From: Omphalotus guepiniiformis
Taxonomy: Eukaryota > Basidiomycota > Agaricomycetes > Agaricales > Omphalotaceae
Direction: 5' to 3'
NCBI GenBank assembly: GCA_028554645.1
Contig: JAQOOI010000075.1
Coordinates: 248,001-312,000 of the forward strand
Length of the DNA: 64,000 nt
Position 1 is the stretch's first letter, and the number at the start of each line of letters is the position of its first letter. Both the position numbers and the translations under genes were made by a program. Shown one piece after another: positions 33,349 through 43,592 of this stretch. The notes under the pieces were generated by a model, which was not told where the DNA came from, ran no database searches, and saw nothing but the letters and a program-made list of their open reading frames with translations.

Positions 33349-34289
33349 ATGGCACTCTATCCATACGGTAACTCATCTAAGAAACCGACTCCTGCAGGAA
33401 CTACAGAGTTCGAACTACTGAAAGCTTCGCACAGGCGCGTTTCCTTCAACAAGCCGTATCTTCATCTGATCCTCACTCAACGTTCCAGGTTCCTCAGAGA
33501 AGATGACGACAGCGAGAGTAATATGACCTGGGAAGAGAAACTAGCCTCAAAATACTACTCTAACCTATACCGCGAGTTCGCTGTGTGCGATCTTAAACAT
33601 TATAAATCAGGCAACGTATGCACTCACGAGTCGTGACTTTCTTTTCTTGCAAGGGGTTCGGGAACTGATAATCATGTTTTTTTTTTTTTTGGTTGGAATC
33701 CGAATTTCGTGCTAATCGAAATACGAAGTTTGCTCTCAGATGGAGAGCAGAAGCCGAAGTACTGTCTGGCGCCGGAGAGACTACGTGCGGGAACACGCGC
33801 TGTGAACACCACGACCCTCCCAGAAGCACACGCTACGATGACTCCGATTCGCGAAAGAAGAAACCTTCACTGGCGACACTTGAGCTGCCGTTTGTTTATG
33901 CGGAGCATGGAGAGACCAAGTCGGCTCTGGTGAAGGTGGTTCTCTGTGATAAATGTCTAAATAAGCTCATGTGGAAGAGGAGGAAGGAGAAGAAGGAGCG
34001 CGAACGAGGACAAGCTGCTGAGACGCGTCGAGATGGGGATGAGGGTGGTGCAGAGCAACCTCATGTGAAAGAGGAAGACATCGAGCCTGTTCTCGTGCAC
34101 AAGTCTGTGGGGAATTCGTCTCGTCGTTCCTATCCTAAAGATGGTGAACATGAACGTGATACACGGCATAGAGGGGAGCGAAAGGACCGTTGGGAGCGAA
34201 GTCGAGAGGAACATTCAAGAAGGGATCGCAGCTCTCGATCACACTCGCCGCGGTCCCGGACTAAGGAACCTAGTCGTCGTCGCGAGTGA
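33349..34289 (+). CDS. FRA10AC1 homologue (spliceosome-associated nuclear protein)
   Basis: The exons are 33349-33434, 33489-33615 and 33729-34289, giving 257 residues. The core reads FLREDDDSESNMTWEEKLA, KYYSNLYREFAVCDLKHYKS, FALRWRAEAEVLSGAGETTC with CGNTRCEHH, then LELPFVYAEHGETKSALVKV and LCDKCLNKLMW. These match the FRA10AC1 family core, including the paired Cys residues that may bind zinc. The C-terminal half is Lys/Arg/Glu-rich and ends in an RS-like tail, as expected for a splicing-associated nuclear protein. The first intron (54 bp, a multiple of three, no stop) has a GC donor. Removing it turns KASHRRV... into KASHRFLRED, which fits the family better. The gene is tail to tail with TIF6. 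Confidence 0.85.
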
Positions 34290-34797
34290 CGCTCTCATTC
34301 TGTCTTTTTGGGGTATCATATGTGGTATCTTATCAGATGACGGCACGTTCAAGGGAGTTAGTCAAAGTCGAAACAGAGAGTCGCTCAAGGTTCTCAGCCG
34401 GACCTCAAATCTCATTGCGTTAAGGTGGACGCTTCTATGTCTTGTTTCAGCGGTTCGTAATTTCGAAACTTACAGGATAGAATACCTCTCTATTCTCGAG
34501 TCGAGGAGCGCACAAGGACCACACACCGCTTATACTTAGATTGAGGTTTCGGTCGAGGCTCTGTCTGACTGCAGGGTTCTGGTTCGATTTATCTACTGCT
34601 ATCGTCTTTCATCTTGTCATTCCTATTCTAGATATGTACTTGTATTCTTAAGAAGTATTACATATCGATACAATTTTGCATTGAGAACCGGGCTATGATA
34701 AAGTGTAGCGTGAACATCAATAATGGTTGACGGATACAAATGAACTGTATAAATGGCGCGCAGAATGTGAAAAAATTACGATGCTGAAAGAACCAAA

Positions 34798-35746
34798 CTA
34801 TGCCCAATTGTCGATAAGTGAATCGCGCATCTCTCCAATCACTGCTGAAGATTCATGTCCTTGTAATTCTGGACCAATCGCCAGGTCAGAAAACACAACG
34901 CAAATATCAATTGACGGGAAAAACGCACTGAATGTGGCCTCGATCACGCTGATCTCAGTCGCAGTTGTTTCTAAACCGGTGAAAGCACACCAATCATTGA
35001 CCACCAGACCGGCACCAATGACATCTGACCCTCGATTCACCGTTCCCGCCTAGTTGAGGTCAGGTCTACGAAGAATACATTACAAAAAACGCTCTTACCA
35101 CTAATGGAATCTGTAGTAAACTACTGAGTTCATCTTGATCTTGAACACTTGTTTTCGGATGCACCAGACCGCCTTGGTTTGTTATTGCACAGTAGCTGCC
35201 AACTAGCACATTGTCTGCTATTGTCTGGCGGAAGACCTCGACCTTGAGGACATCAGCGATGATCTCCTCAGTCTCTCGATCAACATCTGGATGCACAAGG
35301 GCAACATAATCATTGCATGCAATGACATTTCCTAGAGCAGACAGCCGCTCTTCGACTCTTTGGATGGCTACAGCATCGGGCAGAGAATTGCGCAAATGCT
35401 GTAGCTCCTGGTCGGTTGTTGAGGAAGGAACGAGAAGACCATGTCGATTACCTGAGATCGAGATATCAGGAAGAGCTGGCTACGTTTTCATCTGAGAGCT
35501 TACCAGCGGTTAATCGACCTATTATTCGTGTTCCACCAATGCTCGTGTGTACAATTGGTATCACTTCTCCGAGCTCGCTTTCGAAAGCGGAATAAAAGTT
35601 GGTGCTGCCTTGAATAGCGGCAAGGCAGTAGCTATTCGTCAATTTTGAGAATACACCAATGTCGCTGCTGTTTTCAAATTGTATGCCTAAGAAGAGGGGT
35701 TAAAGCCGTTGGCCGGATGAAGTTCGATGAACATACGGGTAGCCAT
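34798..35746 (-). CDS. TIF6: Eukaryotic translation initiation factor 6 (TIF6/eIF6)
   Basis: eIF6 binds the nascent 60S subunit, prevents premature 40S joining and is needed for 60S biogenesis. The exons are 35746-35737 (10 nt), 35686-35504, 35451-35099 and 35049-34798, joined by introns of 50-52 bp, giving 265 residues against about 245 in yeast. The pentein-fold repeats are clear: [113 protein letters not shown] and [19 protein letters not shown]. The C-terminal tail extends beyond the fold and carries several Ser residues, where yeast and human eIF6 are phosphorylated. The start is in a 10-nt first coding exon (MATR split at Arg). Confidence 0.95.
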
Positions 35747-36009
35747 AGCGTTTGAGGTTAGAGTGTAAGGTATCCTAAGCTGATCAAGATAGATGTGTAG
35801 AGGGGATAAAGGGAACGACAGATGTTATATAGAAGTTGAAGAAATCGCAGAGCCTAAAAAGTTTTCAATCAACGCGATCAAGTCATCATCGCGGCTCCGG
35901 CACGCGACTTCTCTCCCTCATTTCACTGCATCCTTGATGACTTGCCGAATTGCCTGAGGCTTCAAGTTGACTCGAAAACATATTCCATCGACTCATTCTA
36001 TCTATCCGA
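35747..36009. promoter_or_regulatory. Divergent promoter of TIF6 (-) and the NDUFAF7 homologue (+)
   Basis: 263 bp separate the two start codons. CT-rich and A-rich patches are present, as usual in fungal core promoters, but no specific factor site was identified. Confidence 0.45.
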
Positions 36010-37606
36010 ATGCTTCGGTCCCTACATTCTCGGTTATACACAGGTTCACTGTGGTCATACCGTACCACGCGGCTTGCAAAGTTGAAGACAATCAAAGCGT
36101 TTACACGGTCCTATTCAGATAATGTCCCACCAATAACGCCTGTTGAAGAGATTGTTCTCAAGCATGTCAAGGCATGTGTCTTCCTGTTTCGCAGGTTTTG
36201 TCAGTCGCACTGAAGAGTATGCCAGGCAATTGGTCCAATGTCGTATGCGACGTACATGCAATTCTGCCTTGCACATCCCACCGAAGGGTACTACATGAAG
36301 GCATCCAACCGCGTATTTGGTCCAAAAGGCGACTTTGTGACCAGTCCTGAAATCAGTCAAATTTTTGGAGAAGTACGTGCACCCTCACAACTCTCCACTA
36401 CTTTAGGTGACGAACGGATAGTAGTTAATTGGTGTTTGGCTTCTCTCGCAATGGGAAGCTGCAGGGTCACCACCTGGAATGCGACTTATTGAGCTTGGAC
36501 CAGGGAGAGGAACTCTAACAGAAGACATTCTGCGTGTGTGTGCCAAGTTGAATTTGATACTACACACTAACTTACTTTTTCAGACTATCAATACACTTAC
36601 TCGCCGAAGGAGCGTTCAACCAACCATTCAAGTAGACCTAGTAGAGACCAGTCTCATGATGCGCGAAGTCCAGCAAAAGAGACTGGTTGGACCGAATGTC
36701 GAGCCGCGGTGGCATGATTCCATTGACAATGTACAACCGTCCGCGGACGCATTCACAATGCTCGTGGCTCACGAATTTTTTGATGCGCTTCCTATCAACG
36801 TTCTCCGGGTAGGTTTTGCACGCATATACGAAGCTGAGTAAGTGCTAATGTGCCATTAAAGAAAACCGAAGAAGGGTGGAAAGAAATTATGGTATCCTCC
36901 ACAACGTCGAACTCGAACTCTGACTATCCCCGGCTTCAACATGTCCTCTCTCCTGAGCGAACTGCGATATCGACTACGTTCGGAAACTCCTCGTTGCGCT
37001 TCCAAGCATTGCCCGCGGGTTCTGATCTCGAGGTTTCTCCGAACGGCTTTCGAATCGCACGCAAAATAGGGGAACTTCTCACTCAAAAAGAGACTGAAAG
37101 CGGTAGCCGTTCACTTGGAGGATGCGGCCTTGTCATTGACTATGGTGGCGCCAAAGCTTATGGCAGTTCTCGGCGGGTAAGCGCCATTTCTAAATTGATA
37201 ATTGAACGTAACGGGTTTTCCGTAGGCGTTCAAAGAGCATCAAGTGGTCGATATCTTTCACCGTCCCGGGGAATGTGATCTCACAGCAAACGTCGACTTT
37301 GCATATCTCAAAGAAGCAATGCAAGATTTAGTATCTGTACACGGACCCGTATCTCAGAGGTCTTTTCTTTCGAACATGGGCATAGCCCCACGACTCCATG
37401 CTCTTTTGAAGCACAATTACGCAGACGAGGCGAAGATGGAGCGTATCCTCCAGAGTGCAACCAGGCTAGTTGACCCGCTCAAAATGGGAAATGAGTATTC
37501 CGTGATGGGGATCAGTGCGAATGGTAGCGATTGCTATCCATTCAATGAACCTGAAGAAGACTCAGAGTTGGAAGAAGAGACGAGTTCGTCAACGCAAAAT
37601 ACATAG
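36010..37606 (+). CDS. NDUFAF7/MidA-type mitochondrial arginine methyltransferase
   Basis: NDUFAF7 is a SAM-dependent methyltransferase that dimethylates an arginine of a complex I core subunit during assembly. The first exon encodes a basic, Ser/Thr-containing presequence (MLRSLHSRLYTGSLWSYRTT) typical of matrix import. Spliced segments then give MSYATYMQFCLAHPTEGYY, FGPKGDFVTSPEISQIFGE, the SAM motif RLIELGPGRGTLTEDILR, HEFFDALPINVLR, LVIDYGGAKAYG and AFKEHQVVDIFHRPGECDLT. The last exon has VHGPVSQRSFLSNMGIAPRL and RLVDPLKMGNEYSVMGIS. All family landmarks are present in order. At least five introns of about 55-75 bp interrupt the gene. The short acidic tail after the fold is ordinary. It lies head to head with TIF6. 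Confidence 0.92.
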
Positions 37607-37985
37607 ATATGGACTATTCATGTGACATGTTCAGCTTCGAATATACTGACAAGTTTGTCTTTTCTGCTTATAAGTTCGCCGAAAGCATTCAACGTCGGGC
37701 GCCTAAATTTATTTGGACGCTCACAAAGTACAAACGTCACTCAAAGCTGCAAGATCATCTCTGCGAGTGTGCTCGGACCCCAATGGGTATTGGCAGTCTC
37801 CAATCGACATTTTTTTGCACACTGATAGTGTACATGGATATATCTGATCATGAGTCCCAGCAGCACTTATTATGTCAGCGAAAGACCAACAATCGTTTCG
37901 AATACGATTAAGGTTTACGACACCGCGCGATGGCAGAAGTATATTTGATACATTCGCACCAAACTACTTCTTTCACTGAACCACC

Positions 37986-40154
37986 ATGACCCAGGTTAAC
38001 AACATAATCGCAAAACTGAAAGAAGAGGGTAATGCGCTTTTCGTGCAGAAAAAATACGGACCCGCAATTTCCAAGTATTCAGAAGCAATTGCTTTGGATG
38101 ATACGAACGCTATCATATATGCAAACCGTGCAGCTTCTCGAATGGCGCTGAAGAAGTAAGTGGAGTGGCTATGATATGGGAGTCGTTGAACGATTCCTCG
38201 CGAATCCTAGGTACATGGACGCGTTGTCAGATGCTGCGAAGGCGAGTAATTGACACGGATATCTGATCGAGGTCTAACTGTTCATTATATTTTTAGGCCA
38301 CTGAACTTGATCCCACATATGCGAAAGGCTGGGCGCGCAAGGGTGCAGCTTTGGACGTCAGTTTGCCACAGCAAGTGACACCTACTTGTAGTGCCACTCA
38401 TTCTTGACTTCGTAGGCTCTTGGAAGGCATGGCAGCATTGAGGCGTGGCAAAGAGCATTAGGTGCTCTTCCTAAGGAGAACCTCAGCCCCTCTGACTTGA
38501 AGCAGAAGGAGCAATACGAAAGCAGTCTAGAAGCAGCTTTCCAAACCTTGGAACCTAAGGAAGATCTTCCTCCTGATGCCTACGAAGTTAAGATCGGCGA
38601 GGGGAAAATGCCTTGGGTTGTTGCTTACGAAATGATTGACGCAGTAGAGGGTGTAGGTATTGACGACAGTGGTGGGGTAGGTGACCTGCTCGCATACCTT
38701 GATTTCAAGTTGACACTCTGTAAGGCCTGGTCCATATATAGTGCTTGGGAAGTACGTTTTATCAGGATTTCCTATGCATATCATCACGTCTAACTCCGTT
38801 CCATTCAAGGATTTTCGAGCGGGTCTACAGATCATGGCGAAACAGCAGGAAATTGAACACGGTGACCAAGTCACTATTCTCGCAGAAGGCGGTGTAAGTC
38901 ATATCATTCCTGTTATTACTCCCAAAAAGCGAACCATAGATCACAGGCGGTTCAGGCTATAAGCAACGCGATTCTCAAGGACGAAAGGGTGTTTGCCATA
39001 CAACCCGAGGTGTGGGTGCCAAAGTTTCACCGTCAGACTATGGCGGAGATACATGAACTTCGAGGCTGGACAGGAAACGAAGGGCCAGAGATCATCAAGA
39101 AGGAAGCTCTAGAACGCCTGAAGAAGAAAGGTTGGAGCGACCTGCGCCCAGCTTTAATGCTGACTGTCAGGTGCGTCCCGCAACGATAATCGGATACATG
39201 TTATACTTATTGCGTTCAGAGCGTGGATCATGCAAGGCTTCCTTATACGCAAGCTGCCGACAGCAAAAAACAGTTATAGTGCCGCTGTCGAGTATCTCAG
39301 ACGAGCGTTGGAAATAATTGACTGGGGGCGTGAAATATGGAAATCAGTGCCGAGAGATGCTCGAGGAATCGTATTCGAAACCACTTTTCGACGTGGGGTC
39401 TGGAGAATGCTTCTGAATTTTCTCGAGTCGGTGAGATCTGTGTGCTCCCCAATTCATGTGCACAGCCCTAATGAATGTAGTGCAGGAGTTTCATCAAAAT
39501 CAAACGGACATGGAACTACTGGAATCAATTTACAAGGAAGCTCAAGGACTGATTGACGATGTTGAAGCTAATCCTCTGAATTACGATGATTTTGACATCC
39601 AACCCGATCCTGGATTTGTGTGGGCATTCTTTCGGGCTCCATTGGGAGACGCACTTGCGCAAGTGTACTTTGATAAATTCAGTTGCTGTTGGCTGACATA
39701 GAAAACAGTGCTCAGGGACTCTATCATGTCCACAAAGCAAATGCTATTCTCGGTCAACGGGAAAAACGCGACCACTGGCTTGCTGCAGGCAGGTGTTACC
39801 GTGATGCTGCATTGAGAGGCTTCGCCGAAGACGACAAGTATTATTCATGTAAGCGGACATCTACGGTGCCGATGTTCTTACTAAATGTTCGAGCTTGTAG
39901 GGTTTCTCCGATGCGCCTATGTGTATTGGTTGCCTTGCGAGCTTCCAACTCGCGATATGTTAGATATCATGGAGAAGATCCGGCTCGCCCTCCCCAAAAT
40001 GAGAACTGTCTGGTATCAACACCGAGGCTTCATTGACATGGACCAAGAAAAGGAATACAATAAGCTTCAGAAACTGGAAAAGCGAGTTCGGCGGCTGATA
40101 AGGTCAGGTAATGTAAAGATGGATGACCCCTTCAAGGAGGTCATTGTGGTGTAG
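37986..40154 (+). CDS. TPR-domain protein with a long conserved C-terminal region
   Basis: The ATG at 37986 follows a CCACC context. The N-terminal 120 residues form a three-repeat TPR module of the Sgt/Hop type: KLKEEGNALFVQKKYGPAI, YSEAIALDDTNAIIYANRAA, MDALSDAAKATELDPTYAKG. Such modules usually bind C-terminal EEVD peptides of Hsp70 or Hsp90. The rest (about 450 residues, several introns) contains ELRGWTGNEGPEIIKKEAL, LRRALEIIDWGREIWKSV, helices resembling further TPR-like pairs (LLESIYKEAQGLIDDVEA; ALAQVYFDKFS) and ends with KLEKRVRRLIRSGNVKMDDP. I know no specific name for this arrangement; co-chaperone-like binding is an inference from the TPR only. The gene is convergent with the deaminase-like gene ending at 40356. 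Confidence 0.83.
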
Positions 40155-40355
40155 AAGGTGAGACCGCCGCATATAGGCTATTCTTGCAACGCAGCTTCGC
40201 GAACTGGGGATTGACTCAAAATAATAATATCGGCGAGCAGGAGTGATTAATTGTTGTACATAATTGCAATCGAAAACAGAATTTCCTCCTTGAGGGTCGT
40301 GAGGGCACTCGACCCTTTTTTCTACTCAAGTCATAGTCGCCTGCAACATGTGTGG

Positions 40356-41879
40356 TCAACCATCTCTGTGCAGGCGAGCAGCTGCCTCGAGAATAAATGC
40401 ACCCAGAACCTCCTGTACACCGGAAATCATCTCCGCATCAATAAAGGCGTTAAAACCGTCTGTGCCGATTGGAACGCTGCAGATTACGACTCTATCCCGT
40501 CCATTCGTCCGCATCCTACATCCTCGAAAGTCCATACCATTTGATTCGGCGTACATAGCATATGCTTGTGCATACAGTGCACACACGAAACAGGTAGGTT
40601 TATTGAGACCGATATAAGGAAATGGAAGAACACGCTCATCTGATACATAGTGGTAATGAAGCAGAGCGCACTCGCAATGAATCTCTGTAGCAAACTGAGG
40701 TGCCAGTGCCGCAGTCTGGATGTGAGAGACATATTCAGATATGACCATTTCACTTTCCTCGTGAAAGTCCCCCACAACCTTGCATCTGAGAGCGAAATCC
40801 GGGTCATTTTTCACTAGTTCGGCAATTCGCTGTCTTTCCTTGTGGTAGGAATTTACCAGTAGAGCCCGAATTTCTGGCTCCGGGGGGATCTCTATTGGAC
40901 CATTCCCGGAAACGTCAGGTATGTTGACTGCGACAGCCTGAAAGTCTTTCTCCAGTATGAACCGATACTGCGGTATTGAAACAAGTTCCAGAATTGCAAA
41001 CATCCCGTTGATTGGCTCCAGAAGCCTTTGGGCCAACTCTGATGCCCGAAATCGATCTACAGGCGCCCTCTCTGATATGGGAAGAATGTGAGCACGGCTC
41101 TTGACGTGGGGGATGAATAACACACCTCTGTTAAAACTCGATTGTAGGTCAAAAAGCCACTTACTCTGCCACGCGATGATATTGCGCTCGAGAGCGGATT
41201 TATGAAGACTGTGTAGAGCGCTATACTGCTTATACAACTCCAGTGTTTCCTCGTTCGGAGGGTAAGACGATTCAACGGTACTTTGCAACGAAGCGGAAGC
41301 CTGTACGAGCTCACGGAGTACTTTGAGATTTTCTCGTCGCTCGTTTGGGATAGGCGGATCACAGGAATCAATGTAGGCGATGAAAGCGTCCAGTTGATTC
41401 TGCTTTTCAAGAGCCACATCCACGATTCGTTGGGCCTGACCTTGGAACAAAGCGAAAGCGAGATCTTTGGCATCTCCTCGTGCCACAGAACCAGGCCCAC
41501 CTGATTGGGTATACTCGCTTGCAAGATTATGAAGTGCGTCCCAAATAGCGTGTAGACGAACTGCCAAGCTAGTATTGAGCTCAGAACTGCCTGTAGCAAC
41601 GTGAATATATGTCTTGTAGGCCGACACAGAGACGGAGACGGCACAAGGTGTATCAATAGTCGCGCTGGTAGGCAAAAACGTGGCGAGAGTATCCAACGCA
41701 TGAGCTAACTTCTGTTCGAGAACACGTTCTGCAACAGATTGATCAGATTTCTCCTCTGTCCTACGAGCAAGGACAGCGAAAGGATGCTTCATGAACGCCT
41801 TCGAATTCTTTCCAGACAATGCATGTAAGATGGTCAGAGCCTGTGGCAAATTGATTGTCAGAGAGTCACTTGTAGACAT
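40356..41879 (-). CDS. OTT_1508-like deaminase-family protein, intronless
   Basis: This single 507-codon exon is unusual among intron-rich neighbours. The first 340 residues are helical with no recognised domain. The C-terminal part carries the zinc-dependent deaminase pattern: IHCECALLHYHY (His-x-Glu, zinc ligand and proton shuttle) and about 30 residues later NKPTCFVCALY (Cys-x-x-Cys zinc ligands) after PYIGL. This arrangement matches the OTT_1508-like group of the cytidine-deaminase superfamily that is common in mushrooms. All expected zinc ligands are present, so it may be catalytically competent, but its substrate is unknown. The start at 41879 (MSTSDSLTINLPQAL) is the only good ATG. A 214-codon frame on the same strand at 41057-41701 is a shadow. 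Confidence 0.8.
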   Translation of the reverse strand: MSTSDSLTINLPQALTILHALSGKNSKAFMKHPFAVLARRTEEKSDQSVAERVLEQKLAHALDTLATFLPTSATIDTPCAVSVSVSAYKTYIHVATGSSELNTSLAVRLHAIWDALHNLASEYTQSGGPGSVARGDAKDLAFALFQGQAQRIVDVALEKQNQLDAFIAYIDSCDPPIPNERRENLKVLRELVQASASLQSTVESSYPPNEETLELYKQYSALHSLHKSALERNIIAWQSKWLFDLQSSFNRGVLFIPHVKSRAHILPISERAPVDRFRASELAQRLLEPINGMFAILELVSIPQYRFILEKDFQAVAVNIPDVSGNGPIEIPPEPEIRALLVNSYHKERQRIAELVKNDPDFALRCKVVGDFHEESEMVISEYVSHIQTAALAPQFATEIHCECALLHYHYVSDERVLPFPYIGLNKPTCFVCALYAQAYAMYAESNGMDFRGCRMRTNGRDRVVICSVPIGTDGFNAFIDAEMISGVQEVLGAFILEAAARLHRDG

Positions 41880-42294
41880 CTGTTAACTGGCGGATCGTGG
41901 AAGGGAAGAAGCTCGCTTGCTTGTTTCAAGTCAAGCTTGGCCAGATGTTCCAGAGATGGTAGTATGTAGTTTGGTTGTAATCAAATCAGGTTGAAGTCAA
42001 AGAAGCCGCGGCCAGCTTATACGTGGGCAGCACGGCCCGCAAAGCTGCCACCGCCGGCAGTTGTAAGTAAATCCTTAAGCTTAAGTATAATGTGAGTGTC
42101 CAATTCTTGCCCATTTACATACACAGTGTGATATATTATCTGTTGTCTCTGTTTCTTGAAACCGAGCGTCCAAAAAAAAAACATTACAAGGTTACCACCT
42201 CTTCAAAGGTTGTGGGATTCCATGAACATGATACTAACGTGGCGCACAGTGGATGGACAGGATGACAGCGAAATATCATCTCATGATCCATCAC
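41880..42294. other. Upstream flank of the deaminase gene
   Basis: No gene is seen. The sequence next to 41879 should contain the promoter. A poly-A run lies near 42173. Confidence 0.35.
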
Positions 42295-43440
42295 TCAGCG
42301 TTCCAAGGCTGACGATCTATTGTTAGTGATGAAATTGGTGATACCAGACCATACCATTAATACAGAAACTAGGCAATACACCGCAGCCTGGATGTAAATC
42401 AGGCGTGGGCATCGAAGCCACACAACTGAGAACTCCGTTTCGCCCATCAATAGAGGGCGGGACATCCAGTATGAAAGAAAGGGGTGACCTTTAATGAAAG
42501 TCTGCACTGATTGAAAGCAGATATGAAGGCAAGTACAGTGGGCACTAGGCTAACCAAAGCTTGTACTGAGAGAAGAAACTGCCGTCAAGATCGAACGTGG
42601 TAGGTATCAATGATGAATTGGCTGTGCCCGTCGACCTACATTTAATCGATGAAGAATCAAAGATGGGCAGAGCCAGTCAGATTCCCGTGATGAATGATGT
42701 TCAAGCCCGCCGTTCGAGGGAAAGTTGGCCCAAAATTGGGCCACCCCAGAAGATCCCTGGCTGGAATTGTGTAACAAAGATGTTCCAGCGATGAAAAACA
42801 CGTTTGTCCGAGAAGTGATTTGCCCATATGCACTGCCGTTGAGACTCTGTTAAGACTAGACCACGTATTGGAGGTGCTGAGAAGAGCTCGGTAAAGAACT
42901 GAATTGTAATAAATTTAGAGCTTACATACTTACCTCCAGCTTTGAATAGTCAGTTAAGGGTTTCAAGCTGTAGATATCAGGCCGTGATCCAACTTGAAGC
43001 ACTAGCCGTTTCGGTTTGACAGGACGTTCAAGTTGCGAAGGCAGTTCTGTAAAGCTACGGCTAGCTGGCTCGCCGTACTCGAAGTCCGTTTGGCAAACAT
43101 GGCATACATTTCAAACGAGTTTTCGGAGTACGCATGCCACTTTCGCATGAGTGGGAATGGTGTCGTGAACGGAGTGTAAAAACAGGCCGCAAGCCAGCCT
43201 GTTATTCGTCGTGGAACATCGCAAGTATCGCAACTGGAACAAAGGAAGGCACTGAGGCACGCAGGGGTCTATAAATTATACGTACTGCGTCAATACACGG
43301 CGAGCAGCACGAAAGGAGTGTACTAAAGAAGAACAAATGCCTGACGAAAGCAAAGGTATCAGAAAGCTCTTAGCACCAAGAACGAGTACATGAGCCCAGG
43401 AATGACTTGCATTGAAAAAACCGAAAGTGACGGATCTAGA
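42295..43440 (-). CDS. Unrecognised spliced coding stretch (boundaries uncertain)
   Basis: Several minus-strand exons chain together. One ends at 43286 (VHSFRAARRVLT). The next starts at 43233 (CDTCDVPRRITGWLAACFYT, PFPLMRKWHAYSENSFE). A 53-bp intron with donor GTATGC and acceptor CCGTAG restores frame to FTELPSQLERPVKPKRLVLQ and PDIYSLKPLTDYSKLE, ending at 42934 before GTAAGT. After an acceptor TAACAG, an exon reads SLNGSAYGQITSRTNVFFIA and GSSGVAQFWANFPSNGG. A hydrophobic stretch at 42295-42507 (IYIQAAVYCLVSVLMVW) may belong to the same gene or may be chance. The composition is protein-like, and four independent splice joins preserve frame, but the start and the end are not fixed. I do not recognise a family. 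Confidence 0.42.
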
Positions 43441-43592
43441 CCTATCTTGGTAGGATGTGTAAAAAGATACGAATGGAGAAGAGAAGAGAAGATACAAATC
43501 TAGGATTACAAGATTGCATCAGACAACCATAATAACGGGTATACCCTATGGCTATAAAGCGCTGAGCGTGCTGCCCACCTTTTGACGTTTTC

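Noticed and set aside
34727..35053. 108-codon + strand frame
   Set aside because: Antisense to the last exon of TIF6, whose family match is clear.
41057..41701. A 214-codon frame on the minus strand inside the deaminase gene
   Set aside because: It is another frame of the same strand, with no domain, while the 507-codon frame carries the zinc ligands.
42867..43233. Apparent frameshift in the 42.3-43.4 kb stretch
   Set aside because: First read as a frameshifted pseudogene, but a 53-bp GTATGC...CCGTAG intron removes the break, so a frameshift need not be assumed.
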